From assembly GCA_965222695.1 (NCBI GenBank), contig OZ244967.1, forward strand, positions 2,666,001 through 2,730,000: 64,000 nt of DNA. Direction: 5' to 3'. Positions 17,062 through 26,274 of the stretch are shown here, piece by piece. The notes beneath the pieces are model-generated. The model was given only the letters and a program-made list of their open reading frames with translations. It was not told where the DNA came from and did not search any database. Within the stretch, counting starts at the first letter, position 1. Every line of letters starts with the position of its first letter. The stretch is from UBA7957 sp965222695 (GTDB taxonomy: Bacteria; Pseudomonadota; Gammaproteobacteria; Granulosicoccales; Granulosicoccaceae). Position numbers and translations under genes: made by a program.

Positions 17062-18375
17062 TTAGTACCGATAGTGGTCGGGTTTGTAGGGTCCCCCGAC
17101 TGAAACACCGATATATTCGGCTTGCTCCGGTGTCAGCCGGGTGAGATTGACACCGATTCTCTTCAAGTGTAGTCGCGCGACTTTCTCATCCAGTGATTTA
17201 GGTAGAACATGAACATCTACGGCATAGCGTTCCGCGTGATTCCAAAGTTCTATCTGTGCCAATACCTGGTTGGTAAATGAAGCCGACATCACAAAGCTCG
17301 GATGCCCGGTAGCACAGCCGAGGTTAACCAGCCGCCCTTCGGCTAAAAGGATAATCCGCTTGCCGTCAGGAAACACGACATGGTCCACCTGTGCCTTAAC
17401 ATTTTCCCATGTATATTGGCGTAATGAGGCAACATCGATTTCGTTATCGAAGTGACCGATATTGCAGACGATAGCTTCGTTTTTCATCGCCTTCATATGG
17501 TCATGCGTGATGACATTGATATTGCCGGTTGTGGTGACAAATATATCGGCCTGGTCCGCCACTTCATCCATATTGACGATTCTGTATCCTTCCATCGCCG
17601 CCTGCAGAGCGCAAATCGGATCGATCTCCGTTACCCAGACGGTTGCACCCATACCACGAAATGCCTGTGCGCAGCCCTTGCCGACATCACCATAGCCCAA
17701 AACCAAGGTAATTTTACCGGCGATCATTACATCGGTTGCCCGCTTGATACCATCGATCAAGGACTCTCGGCAACCGTAAAGATTATCGAACTTTGACTTG
17801 GTCACCGAATCATTGACATTAATGGCCGGTACTTTAAGGCTTCCGTTGCGTGCCATTTCATAGAGTCGGTGAACACCCGTCGTGGTTTCCTCAGACAGGC
17901 CTTTCACCTCTTCCAGATACTGTGGATATTTATCGTGCATAATCTGGGTCAAATCGCCACCGTCATCCAGAATCAGATTCGGCCGCCAGCCATTCGGCCC
18001 TTCTATGGTTTTTTCAATGCACCACCAGAATTCTTCTTCGGTTTCGCCTTTCCAGGCAAAAACCGCAATACCCTGATCAGCGATGGCCGCAGCCGCATGA
18101 TCCTGGGTGGAAAAAATATTACACGACGACCAGCGGACTTCAGCACCCAGTTCAATCAGGGTTTCGATTAAAACGGCTGTCTGGATAGTCATGTGCAGAC
18201 AGCCGGCTATACGTGCACCCTTTAAAGGCTTATCACCCTTGTATTCTTCCCGGATTGCCATCAAACCCGGCATTTCCGTTTCCGCAATGGAAATTTCTTT
18301 ATGCCCCCAGTCAGCCAGGGAAATATCCGCGACTTTATAGTCGTTTTCTGTCATATCTAAAGCCTGTACAGTCAT
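17062..18375 (-). CDS. ahcY: S-adenosylhomocysteinase
   Basis: Hydrolyses S-adenosylhomocysteine to adenosine and homocysteine, completing the methyl cycle with MetK next door. Family hallmarks are the NAD-binding GYGDVGKGCAQAFRGMGATV, NIGHFDNEIDV, the substrate region NVNDSVTKSKFDNLYGCRES, and the C-terminal KPDHYRY with the conserved Lys and Tyr. The start is the ATG at 18375, with AAGGAG eight bases upstream (the codon before it is TTG). It starts 15 bases after the metK stop, so metK-ahcY form an operon. No S-adenosylhomocysteine riboswitch fits in that gap. Confidence 0.97.
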   Translation of the reverse strand: MTVQALDMTENDYKVADISLADWGHKEISIAETEMPGLMAIREEYKGDKPLKGARIAGCLHMTIQTAVLIETLIELGAEVRWSSCNIFSTQDHAAAAIADQGIAVFAWKGETEEEFWWCIEKTIEGPNGWRPNLILDDGGDLTQIMHDKYPQYLEEVKGLSEETTTGVHRLYEMARNGSLKVPAINVNDSVTKSKFDNLYGCRESLIDGIKRATDVMIAGKITLVLGYGDVGKGCAQAFRGMGATVWVTEIDPICALQAAMEGYRIVNMDEVADQADIFVTTTGNINVITHDHMKAMKNEAIVCNIGHFDNEIDVASLRQYTWENVKAQVDHVVFPDGKRIILLAEGRLVNLGCATGHPSFVMSASFTNQVLAQIELWNHAERYAVDVHVLPKSLDEKVARLHLKRIGVNLTRLTPEQAEYIGVSVGGPYKPDHYRY

Positions 18376-18390
18376 CAAGTATTCTCCTTA

Positions 18391-19563
18391 TCAGTTGCTG
18401 ATACCGGCTGCTTGCAATAATGCATCCACTTTGTCGGTTTTTTCCCAGCTGAATTCAGGTTCTTCACGACCAAAATGACCGTAAGCGGCGGTTTTTTTGT
18501 AAATCGGCCGCACCAGATCGAGCATGTTGACTATGCCGTAGGGGCGAAGATCAAAAACATCGCCGATGATATGTTCAATCTTGCGGTCATCGATTTTTCC
18601 GCTGCCGAAAGTTTCAACGGAAATGGAAGTAGGTTTGGCGACGCCTATCGCGTATGACACCTGAATTTCACATTTATCGGCCAACCCTGCGGCGACAACA
18701 TTTTTCGCGACATATCGCCCGGCATAGGCTGCGGAACGGTCGACTTTGGATGGATCCTTACCGGAAAACGCACCTCCGCCATGACGCGCCATACCGCCAT
18801 AGGTATCCACAATAATCTTACGCCCGGTCAGCCCGCAATCACCCACCGGTCCACCGATAACAAAGTTTCCTGTCGGATTGACATGAATGTTTTCACGCGG
18901 GCAGTCGGCCAGCCAGGAGTCCGGCAAAACAGGCTTTAAGATGGTTTCCATGACAGCTTCCTGCAGCTCGGCAAGTCCGATTTCCGGCGCATGCTGGGTA
19001 GATAAAACCACTGCATCTATGCCGACTGGTTTTCCCTTGCGGTATTTCAGTGTAACCTGACTTTTGGCGTCCGGTCGCAGCCAATTCAGCGATCCGTTCT
19101 TTCTGACTTCCGCCTGACGCTGTACCAGCCGATGGGAATAGGTGATGGGCGCCGGCATTAACACGTCGGTTTCATTGGTTGCAAAACCAAACATGAGTCC
19201 CTGGTCACCGGCTCCCTGATCCTCGGGGCTTTTTCGGTCGACACCCTGAGCAATGTCCGGAGACTGTTTACCGAGTCCGTTTAAAACCGCGCAGGTCGCG
19301 CCGTCGAATCCGACATCGGACCCGTCATAGCCGATTTCCAACACGGTTTTACGAACCAAATCTTCCAGATCCACCCACGCCGAAGTGGTCACCTCTCCGG
19401 CGATAATCACCAGACCGGTTTTGACCATGGTTTCACAGGCGACGCGCGCATTTTCATCTTGCTGTAGAATCGCATCCAGTACGGCATCGGATATTTGATC
19501 AGCCATTTTATCCGGGTGACCTTCAGACACAGATTCAGAAGTAAATATATAATCTTGAGTCAT
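18391..19563 (-). CDS. metK: S-adenosylmethionine synthetase
   Basis: Makes S-adenosylmethionine from methionine and ATP. The 390 residues are full length, with the ATP motif GHPDKMADQISDAVLD, GDQGLMFGFATNE and the P-loop-like GGGAFSGKDPSKVDRSAAY. It is the first gene of the metK-ahcY operon. The 177 bases upstream are very AT-rich and hold the palindrome at 19669-19704. I do not see MetJ boxes of the AGACGTCT type or a recognisable SAM riboswitch. Confidence 0.98.
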   Translation of the reverse strand: MTQDYIFTSESVSEGHPDKMADQISDAVLDAILQQDENARVACETMVKTGLVIIAGEVTTSAWVDLEDLVRKTVLEIGYDGSDVGFDGATCAVLNGLGKQSPDIAQGVDRKSPEDQGAGDQGLMFGFATNETDVLMPAPITYSHRLVQRQAEVRKNGSLNWLRPDAKSQVTLKYRKGKPVGIDAVVLSTQHAPEIGLAELQEAVMETILKPVLPDSWLADCPRENIHVNPTGNFVIGGPVGDCGLTGRKIIVDTYGGMARHGGGAFSGKDPSKVDRSAAYAGRYVAKNVVAAGLADKCEIQVSYAIGVAKPTSISVETFGSGKIDDRKIEHIIGDVFDLRPYGIVNMLDLVRPIYKKTAAYGHFGREEPEFSWEKTDKVDALLQAAGISN

Positions 19564-19668
19564 TTTTTAAAAATCTCAATTAATTAATTGAATTTAAAGT
19601 ATTTTTTCCGTGAGATATTCAAAAAATCTTCTCCCGGATCAGTGTTCAGCCTTAATATTCGGCATTAT

Positions 19669-19704
19669 ATATAAAAATATAAAGATTTCTTTATATTTTT
19701 ATAT
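19669..19704. repeat. AT-rich 16-bp perfect palindrome between metK and the propeller gene
   Basis: ATATAAAAATATAAAG (19669-19684) and CTTTATATTTTTATAT (19689-19704) are exact reverse complements around ATTT. It lies upstream of metK and downstream of the gene ending at 19741. It may be an operator or UP-like element, or a weak terminator without a GC stem. Confidence 0.5.
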
Positions 19705-19740
19705 GTTTAGCGAATTATTCTGAAGATTCTGTAATTTCCG

Positions 19741-21207
19741 CTATCGGCGGTAGGCTGGAAGTTCGATGACATAGGCATCAACCGAACCTGAGTTATACCA
19801 ATCGGAACCGAAAACCAGACGGGTACCACTGGGGCTAAGCGTTGCATGAGGCTCACCCAGGTAGCTGCTATAGCTGTTGTTACTGGCATCTTTGCCGTAG
19901 GAGCGATGATGGGCAAGTCGACAAATCTGTGTATTTGCAGGATCAGTGTTCACTAAATAAATTTCTGAGAACAACAAGGGTGCCGGTTTGTTATTGGACA
20001 AATAATCAAACCGGCCGTAACCGATGGTAGACATTAATGCCCAACCCGGATTTTTATAGGCAACCGCGGAAACATGCGTCCCGCTGCCGGGATATCCGTA
20101 ACCATTATGCTCGCCGACGACAACACGGCAGCGTTTCTCTTCAAGATCATGCACCACCAGAGAACCTACCCCAAGGTCACTGCCACCATCGCAACCCTTG
20201 GGCGCAGGGTCAAACGCCGTCGCGAATAATGCATCGTGACCGTTTGCCAACTGTCCCAGGCTGGAATGGCTGTGGAATTCGGCCAAATCCAGTTGATGCG
20301 TCACCTTATCCAGCCGGTTGTCCAGAATATAGCCGTTCAGTCGCAGGTGTTTGCCGCTCGGTGTGACCATGGGCGCATACCAGGGCTCGAATAAGGTGCC
20401 TTTACCCAGTGGAATGGAGTGAAACTCGTCTTTACTCGGTCTGTAGGTAAAAGCGGTGTATTGACCGGTTCCGTCATTGCATCTGAACCCGAACAAATCA
20501 TCGTCCAAGGGTGGCATCATCACATCATTGCCGGACACCGGCAGACCTTTGCGCCCGCAATACTGCAGAAAATGTTTGATTTCCTTTTTTTTGCCTGTCT
20601 TGACATTGTATTGCATAAACGAGCCGTAATAACGGAAAAAAGCACTGACATAAAACAGCAGGTCCGGATTGGTGTGATGCCAGTAAACCTCTTCTATGTC
20701 TTTGGCTGTAAGATCAAGCTTTCCCAGCTGCTCGTAGGTTTTTCCGTCGTAAAGGTAATGTCCGACGTCATCGCGGTTGTTGCCGGTGTGGTAGAGAATC
20801 ATCAGGGATTCATCGGCATTCCAAGATTGAATGGTGCTATACAACGGCTTGACGACTTCACCTTTCGCTGCATTACTCACCCGGATGACTTTGGCCCCGA
20901 ATGCCGGATCACGAAACGCCTTTCCGACAGGCGGCTTACTCATCAGAGGAACCGAAGCCGGCTTTTTATGGGTGGGTAAGCCGCTGCAGAGGTTTTTCGG
21001 CGGTTTTATCTTTATGGCCTTCGCCAGATTGGAATCATCTCGAGTCTGAGGAATTTCAGCGGTGATCACTTCCTTGTCGGCCGTTTTTACTACAGCTTTG
21101 GTACTTGAGTCCTTAACCTGAGCGGCGGGCTCATCATCCGCATTATAGGCCGACAACGGCAGTAAGAGGAAAACCGTAAACAGTAAGCTGCGCATCAATG
21201 GGATCAT
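19741..21207 (-). CDS. Secreted protein with a probable beta-propeller fold, function unknown
   Basis: A 488-residue protein with an N-terminal signal peptide (MRSLLFTVFLLLPLSAYNA), a low-complexity Lys/Thr/Asp-rich stretch to about residue 75, then repeated blade-like strands. Examples are STIQSWNADESLMILYHTGN, MVTPSGKHLRLNGYILDN and HATLSPSGTRLVFGSDW. The S-x-S-G-x-x-L-V-F-x-S-D-W ending resembles TolB/oligogalacturonate lyase-like propellers, and several Cys residues suggest disulfides in the periplasm. No catalytic motif is recognised. It does not share an obvious operon with ssb (about 40 bases away, same strand), but read-through from ssb is possible. Confidence 0.75.
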   Translation of the reverse strand: MIPLMRSLLFTVFLLLPLSAYNADDEPAAQVKDSSTKAVVKTADKEVITAEIPQTRDDSNLAKAIKIKPPKNLCSGLPTHKKPASVPLMSKPPVGKAFRDPAFGAKVIRVSNAAKGEVVKPLYSTIQSWNADESLMILYHTGNNRDDVGHYLYDGKTYEQLGKLDLTAKDIEEVYWHHTNPDLLFYVSAFFRYYGSFMQYNVKTGKKKEIKHFLQYCGRKGLPVSGNDVMMPPLDDDLFGFRCNDGTGQYTAFTYRPSKDEFHSIPLGKGTLFEPWYAPMVTPSGKHLRLNGYILDNRLDKVTHQLDLAEFHSHSSLGQLANGHDALFATAFDPAPKGCDGGSDLGVGSLVVHDLEEKRCRVVVGEHNGYGYPGSGTHVSAVAYKNPGWALMSTIGYGRFDYLSNNKPAPLLFSEIYLVNTDPANTQICRLAHHRSYGKDASNNSYSSYLGEPHATLSPSGTRLVFGSDWYNSGSVDAYVIELPAYRR

Positions 21208-21250
21208 CGAGATTCTCTTGGTTTAAAGCGTGCCACCCGGACGGAATCAA

Positions 21251-21712
21251 TCAAAAGGGAATATCGTCATCAAAATCATCGGGGCCACTCATGGGTGCGG
21301 CTTGGGCTTGAGGTTGTGCCTGTCGTTGTTGGCCTTGATTGTTGCCGAAGCTGGCCGTACCGCCACTATCCGCTCCCCTTCCGCCAAGCATTTGCATATC
21401 GTTGGCGACTATTTCCGTAGTGTACCGGTCCTGTCCGCTGTTATCCTGCCATTTACGCGTCTGAAGCCGTCCTTCGATATAAACCTGCGAGCCCTTTTTC
21501 AAATATTCTCCGGCAATCTCTGCCAGCTTGTTAAACATAACGACACGATGCCACTCGGTGCGATCCTGCCGCTGTCCGGTCTGCTTGTCCGTCCAGGAAT
21601 CCGAGGTTGCGATACTCACATTGGTGACAGCCCCGCCACTGGGCATATAACGCAACTCCGGGTCCTGTCCCAGATGTCCTACCAGAATAACTTTATTGAT
21701 ACCACGTGCCAT
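21251..21712 (-). CDS. ssb: Single-stranded DNA-binding protein
   Basis: Binds single-stranded DNA during replication, repair and recombination. An OB-fold covers residues 1-110 (INKVILVGHLGQDPELRYMP, EWHRVVMFNKLAEIAGEYLK, KGSQVYIEGRLQTRKWQD). A Gln/Gly/Pro-rich linker follows, then the acidic tip DDFDDDIPF that recruits partner proteins. GGAGAG precedes the ATG at 21712. A 6-bp inverted repeat, GACCGT-N7-ACGGTC (21728-21746), lies just upstream. The order ssb, YajR-like transporter, uvrA is a common arrangement in gammaproteobacteria. Confidence 0.97.
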   Translation of the reverse strand: MARGINKVILVGHLGQDPELRYMPSGGAVTNVSIATSDSWTDKQTGQRQDRTEWHRVVMFNKLAEIAGEYLKKGSQVYIEGRLQTRKWQDNSGQDRYTTEIVANDMQMLGGRGADSGGTASFGNNQGQQRQAQPQAQAAPMSGPDDFDDDIPF

Positions 21713-21798
21713 GTCAACTCTCCGAATGACCGTCTACCATACGGTCAATTGATTTCAATTTAACATAATGATTGGAACTAGGGGGCGTTCTCAACCAC

Positions 21799-21812
21799 CT
21801 AGTAGTCCGTCC
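21799..21812 (+). repeat. Dispersed CTAGTAGTCCGTC element, copy 2
   Basis: CTAGTAGTCCGTCC, 14 of 14 identical to the lexA-adjacent copy. It lies between the ssb promoter region and the stop of the YajR-like gene. It is followed within ten bases by TTCAAGATCTCGC (21822-21834), the core of the second dispersed family, so the two families are adjacent here. Confidence 0.6.
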
Positions 21813-21840
21813 AAAAACCTTTTCAAGATCTCGCCTATTA

Positions 21841-23256
21841 TCACATCGAAAGCGATACTTTTTTCAATGATTCCCTATCGAATTTCAGTTTGTCCACCCG
21901 CAAATAAGCCACACCCTCATCTGCAACCACAACCGCCTCCCTTACGCCAGAGAGCGCGGTAAACTTTTCTGCCAGGCGGCTGGCCTCCTGCTGCCCGATG
22001 CTTCCCACCCGGACTAGGTGAGTGGCGAAACCGTGAGGATTGGTCATGCCCAGGGCTATCAACCACCACAGCGCACAAATCAGTGCCAGGGCGATATAGA
22101 GGCCGCCGGCACCGGCGAAAGAGTACACCCAGCCGCCCGTTACACCGCCAAAGAACGCTCCCAGGAATTGGCTGGAGGAATAGACCCCCATGGCACTGCC
22201 TTTGCCATCAACCGGCGCCAGCTTGGAAACCAGTGAAGGCAGCATCGCCTCCATCGTGTTGAAAAAGCTGAAAAAAATTGCTATCCCAACAAACAGGGCA
22301 GTCGTACTCAGCGCCCCCATTCCTGTCCAAAAGACAAACTGAGAAAACAACAACCCGAGAATGCAGATCAGAAAAACCTTGCGGAAATGTCCGTGCCGCT
22401 CCGCGGCCAGAATCAACGGAATCATTACCGCAATGGACAAGGCCAAAGCGGGCAGATAAATTTTCCAATGCCCCTCACCGGGCAGTCCTGCTTCAACAAG
22501 AGTCAGCGGAACGGCAAAAAACGTTGCGCTGACCATCATGTGCAGGAAAAAAATACCCAGATCCAAACGCAGCAACTGGGGGTCGGTCAGCAGTTGTTGC
22601 ATTCGCTGCAACGTGGGACGCGTGTCGCCGCCTGCACGCGCCTGCACCGGTGTCGGTACCAGTGTCAGCAAAATCACTATCCCAAGCAATGCAGCGACGA
22701 AAGTCAGCCAGAACAGACCGGATAAATCCAGCCAATTGACCAACACAGGGCCCATCACCAGTGAAAAAACGAACGCGGCCCCGATGCTGGCTCCGAGACT
22801 GGCCATCATTTTTGTTCTTTGTTCCTCGCGTGAAAGGTCCGCGGCCAAGGCCATGATTGCAGAAGCGACCGCGCCGGCGCCCTGCAATGCCCGTCCTATG
22901 ATCAAACCAAAAATATCGCTTGACAGCGCTGCGATTACACTACCCAGGGCGAACAATAAAAATCCACCGACAATGACGGGTTTGCGGCCTAGCCTGTCTG
23001 ATAAAAACCCGAACGGTATCTGCAGGATTGCCTGGAATAAACCATAGATACCCAGAGCCAGGCCAATCAACAAGGGAGTACTGGAAGAGTATTCGGAAGC
23101 GTAGAGACTGAAAACCGGCAAAATAATAAACAGTCCGAACATCCGTATGCTGTAAATCAGCGCCAGAGACCCAGCGGCCCTGCGCTCACTGGGCAGCATT
23201 CGCGTGTTACCGCGAGAGATAATCTCTTCAGATGACGGGTCCGAGGACAATTTCAT
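21841..23256 (-). CDS. MFS transporter, YajR-like with C-terminal YAM-type domain
   Basis: A major facilitator with 12 predicted membrane segments. The motif A region is GFLSDRLGRKPVIVGGFLLF, and the loop between TM4 and TM5 has GRALQGAGAVASAIMALAAD. After the last span, about 70 residues (VGSIGQQEASRLAEKFTALS then VREAVVVADEGVAYLRVD) match the small ferredoxin-like YAM domain of YajR. The substrate is unknown; drug or metabolite/H+ antiport is the usual assumption. I chose the ATG at 23256; the frame continues to a TTG at 23283. It is divergent from uvrA across a short gap and tandem with ssb. Confidence 0.87.
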   Translation of the reverse strand: MKLSSDPSSEEIISRGNTRMLPSERRAAGSLALIYSIRMFGLFIILPVFSLYASEYSSSTPLLIGLALGIYGLFQAILQIPFGFLSDRLGRKPVIVGGFLLFALGSVIAALSSDIFGLIIGRALQGAGAVASAIMALAADLSREEQRTKMMASLGASIGAAFVFSLVMGPVLVNWLDLSGLFWLTFVAALLGIVILLTLVPTPVQARAGGDTRPTLQRMQQLLTDPQLLRLDLGIFFLHMMVSATFFAVPLTLVEAGLPGEGHWKIYLPALALSIAVMIPLILAAERHGHFRKVFLICILGLLFSQFVFWTGMGALSTTALFVGIAIFFSFFNTMEAMLPSLVSKLAPVDGKGSAMGVYSSSQFLGAFFGGVTGGWVYSFAGAGGLYIALALICALWWLIALGMTNPHGFATHLVRVGSIGQQEASRLAEKFTALSGVREAVVVADEGVAYLRVDKLKFDRESLKKVSLSM

Positions 23257-23318
23257 AAATCGGTTTTGCCTATGGCCATTCAAACGGCGTATATTAGCAG
23301 TTTTGCCTGCACAAAATA

Positions 23319-26180
23319 ATGTTTGATGCCACTCAGATGATTCGCATACGCGGTGCCAGGACGCATAACCTGAAAAATATCGACCTCGATCTGCCTCGCG
23401 ATAAACTGATCGTTATCACCGGCTTATCCGGCTCGGGTAAATCATCCCTCGCCTTCGATACGATTTTTGCCGAAGGGCAGCGGCGTTATGTTGAATCGCT
23501 CTCCGCTTACGCACGGCAATTCTTATCGGTAATGGAGAAACCGGACATCGATCATATCGAAGGGCTTTCACCTGCGATATCCATTGAACAGAAATCAACA
23601 TCGCACAACCCGCGCTCCACGGTCGGCACAATTACCGAGATTCACGACTATTTGCGCCTGCTTTACGCCCGGGCGGGGATTCCGGTCTGTCCCGATCACG
23701 GCCTTTCGCTTGAGGCACAAACCATCAGCCAAATGGTGGATCGAATTCTCGAACTTCCGCAAGGCAATAAGATGATGATGCTCGCTCCCGTAGTCCGGGG
23801 CCGTAAAGGCGAGCACGAACAAATTCTGGACAGACTCAGAACCCAGGGCTATATCCGCGCACGTATAAACGGTGTCGTGACCGAACTGGATACGCAAATC
23901 AAGCTCGATGCCAAACGAAAACACAAAATCGAAGCGGTCGTAGACCGCTTTAAAATCCGGCCGGAACTCAACCTGCGGCTGGCCGAGTCCCTGGAAACCG
24001 CCTGCAATCTCTCCGACGGTTTGGTCATAGTTGCGTCAATGGATGAAAAGGATGAACAGGAATTGACGTTTTCGACACGTTTCGCCTGCCCTGTTTGCGG
24101 CTATTCCATCGCTGAACTCGAGCCTCGACTGTTTTCCTTCAACAGCCCGCACGGCGCATGCGAAGATTGCGACGGCCTGGGCGTCACGCAGTTTTTCGAC
24201 CCTGACCGCGTTATTATCAACCGTAACCTCAGTCTGGCCGGTGGTGCAATCCGGGGTTGGGATCGCAGAAACGCCTATTATTTTCAGATGATTCAATCGC
24301 TGGCAAAGCACTATGACTTCGATCCCGAGCAGGCGTTTGAAAGTCTCGATGAAGACGTTCGGAAGGTCATTCTCTACGGCAGCGGAGAACAACAGATTCG
24401 CTTCAGTTATCTTAACGACAGAGGCCATTCACATAACAAGACTCACGTATTTGAAGGCATAATTCCCAATCTTGAACGCCGCTATCGGGAAACCGAATCC
24501 TCTGCGGTGCGGGAAGAGCTGGCGAAACTTTTGGCAATACAGGACTGTACCTCTTGCAAGGGCACCCGGCTGAATACGGCCGCGAGACATGTGCTTATTG
24601 CGGATACACCTATATCCACCATCAGCGATAATTCCATATCGGGTTGTCTTGCGTTTTTCGAAACTCTGGAATTGAGCGGCAAAAGAGCCGTTGTTGCAGA
24701 TAAGATTATTCGTGAAATCCGCCAACGCCTTCAATTTCTGGTCAATGTCGGGCTGGATTATCTGTCGCTGAGCCGCAACGCTGATACACTTTCCGGCGGT
24801 GAAACTCAGCGTATTCGTCTCGCCAGCCAGATCGGGGCGGGTCTGATGGGCGTGATGTACGTACTGGACGAACCCTCTATCGGCCTGCATCAGCGGGATA
24901 ATGACCGTCTGTTGCAAACACTGACCTACCTGCGGGATCTGGGTAACACCGTTATTGTGGTCGAACACGATGAAGAAGCCATCCGGGCGGCTGACCATAT
25001 CGTCGACCTGGGGCCGAGAGCGGGCGTACATGGCGGCCAGATCGTTGCCGAGGGAAACGCCAAACAGATCAGCGAGAATAAAAACTCACTGACCGGGGCC
25101 TATCTTTGCGGCCGTAAGTACATCGCCGCAGAGGGCAGGGTCAAACCGAACGCCGGATTTCTCAACATCAGCAAAGCCAGCGGTAATAATTTAAAAGCGA
25201 TTGACGTGAGCATCCCGTTGGGTGTGTTTACCTGTGTTACAGGTGTGTCAGGTTCCGGCAAATCCACCCTGATTAACGACACCCTGTATAAATATCTGGC
25301 CAGCGAAATTAATCAAGCCAGCCACGAGATTGCACCGGTAAAGAGTATTACGGGGGTTGAGAATATCGATAAAATCGTCGATATCGACCAAAGCCCGATT
25401 GGCCGTACACCCAGATCCAATCCGGCAACCTACTCCGGACTATTCACGACTATCCGCGAATTATTCGCCGGAACCAAGGAAGCACGCTCCCGCGGATATA
25501 GAGTCGGGCGATTCAGTTTTAACGTCAAGGGTGGGCGCTGTGAGGCCTGCCAGGGAGACGGTGTCATTAAAGTTGAGATGCACTTTTTGCCCGACGTCTA
25601 TGTTCCCTGTGACATCTGTAAAGGAAAGCGCTATAACCGCGAAACCCTGGATATACGTTACAAAGGCCTGAATATTCATCAGGTACTGGAAATGACGGTG
25701 GAGGATGCACGCGGCTTTTTCGATCCTATTCCCGTCCTGCAAAAAAAGCTCCAGACATTGATTGACGTCGGCTTGTCTTACATTACACTGGGCCAAAATG
25801 CAACTACCCTGTCCGGCGGGGAAGCGCAAAGAGTCAAACTCGCGCGCGAGCTATCCAAACGTGATACCGGAAAAACCCTGTATATTCTGGATGAACCTAC
25901 AACGGGCTTGCATTTTGAAGATGTTGCCCAATTGCTGAAAGTGCTGCACCGTTTACGAAACCATGGTAACTCGATCATTGTGATTGAGCATAACCTGGAT
26001 GTGATTAAAACCGCAGATTGGGTTATAGACCTGGGGCCTGAGGGAGGCGATAAAGGTGGAGAAATCGTTGCAAGCGGGACGCCCGAAGATATATGCCGAA
26101 TCAAAGAATCCTACACTGGCTTATACCTGTCCAAGGTGTTGTTCAAGAAATCAAAGCCCTTGCAGAGCCGCGCCGGATAA
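23319..26180 (+). CDS. uvrA: Excinuclease ABC subunit A
   Basis: Damage-recognition ATPase of nucleotide excision repair. Two ABC modules are visible: the first Walker A is GLSGSGKSSLAFDTIF with signature LSGGETQRIRLASQ, and the second is GVSGSGKSTLINDTLY with LSGGEAQRVKLARE. Zinc modules are also present (CPVCGYSIAELEPRLFSFNS with CEDC, and CEACQGDG with CDIC). The 953 residues are slightly longer than E. coli UvrA. The ATG at 23319 is used; an in-frame ATG at 23337 is an alternative. The short gap to the divergent gene holds no copy of the lexA inverted repeat. Confidence 0.98.
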   Translation: MFDATQMIRIRGARTHNLKNIDLDLPRDKLIVITGLSGSGKSSLAFDTIFAEGQRRYVESLSAYARQFLSVMEKPDIDHIEGLSPAISIEQKSTSHNPRSTVGTITEIHDYLRLLYARAGIPVCPDHGLSLEAQTISQMVDRILELPQGNKMMMLAPVVRGRKGEHEQILDRLRTQGYIRARINGVVTELDTQIKLDAKRKHKIEAVVDRFKIRPELNLRLAESLETACNLSDGLVIVASMDEKDEQELTFSTRFACPVCGYSIAELEPRLFSFNSPHGACEDCDGLGVTQFFDPDRVIINRNLSLAGGAIRGWDRRNAYYFQMIQSLAKHYDFDPEQAFESLDEDVRKVILYGSGEQQIRFSYLNDRGHSHNKTHVFEGIIPNLERRYRETESSAVREELAKLLAIQDCTSCKGTRLNTAARHVLIADTPISTISDNSISGCLAFFETLELSGKRAVVADKIIREIRQRLQFLVNVGLDYLSLSRNADTLSGGETQRIRLASQIGAGLMGVMYVLDEPSIGLHQRDNDRLLQTLTYLRDLGNTVIVVEHDEEAIRAADHIVDLGPRAGVHGGQIVAEGNAKQISENKNSLTGAYLCGRKYIAAEGRVKPNAGFLNISKASGNNLKAIDVSIPLGVFTCVTGVSGSGKSTLINDTLYKYLASEINQASHEIAPVKSITGVENIDKIVDIDQSPIGRTPRSNPATYSGLFTTIRELFAGTKEARSRGYRVGRFSFNVKGGRCEACQGDGVIKVEMHFLPDVYVPCDICKGKRYNRETLDIRYKGLNIHQVLEMTVEDARGFFDPIPVLQKKLQTLIDVGLSYITLGQNATTLSGGEAQRVKLARELSKRDTGKTLYILDEPTTGLHFEDVAQLLKVLHRLRNHGNSIIVIEHNLDVIKTADWVIDLGPEGGDKGGEIVASGTPEDICRIKESYTGLYLSKVLFKKSKPLQSRAG

Positions 26181-26190
26181 ACCTTCTTAC

Positions 26191-26257
26191 TGTAGGAGCG
26201 GGGCCTCCCCGCGAAGGAATTTTCAGAGATTTTCGCTTGCAGGGCAAGCTCCTACGA
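26191..26257. repeat. REP-like inverted pair (REPIN-type) after uvrA
   Basis: GTAGGAGC (26192-26199) and GCTCCTAC (26248-26255) are reverse complements. Each half has its own hairpin: GCGGGG-CCT-CCCCGC (26198-26212) and GCTTGC-AGG-GCAAGC (26235-26249). The core TGTAGGAGCGGG...GCGAAGG is very close to REP sequences of Pseudomonas. It sits between the convergent uvrA and lpxA genes and may act as a transcript stabiliser or terminator. No RAYT transposase is in the window. Confidence 0.8.
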
Positions 26258-26274
26258 GGGTGGGAAGGGGGGGT

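Noticed and set aside
18376..18390. S-adenosylhomocysteine or SAM riboswitch for metK-ahcY
   Set aside because: The gap before ahcY is only 15 bases, and the region before metK shows no fold matching the known classes.
21728..21746. GACCGT-N7-ACGGTC before ssb as a LexA operator
   Set aside because: It shares no sequence with the inverted repeat at lexA; only 6-bp arms, which can occur by chance.
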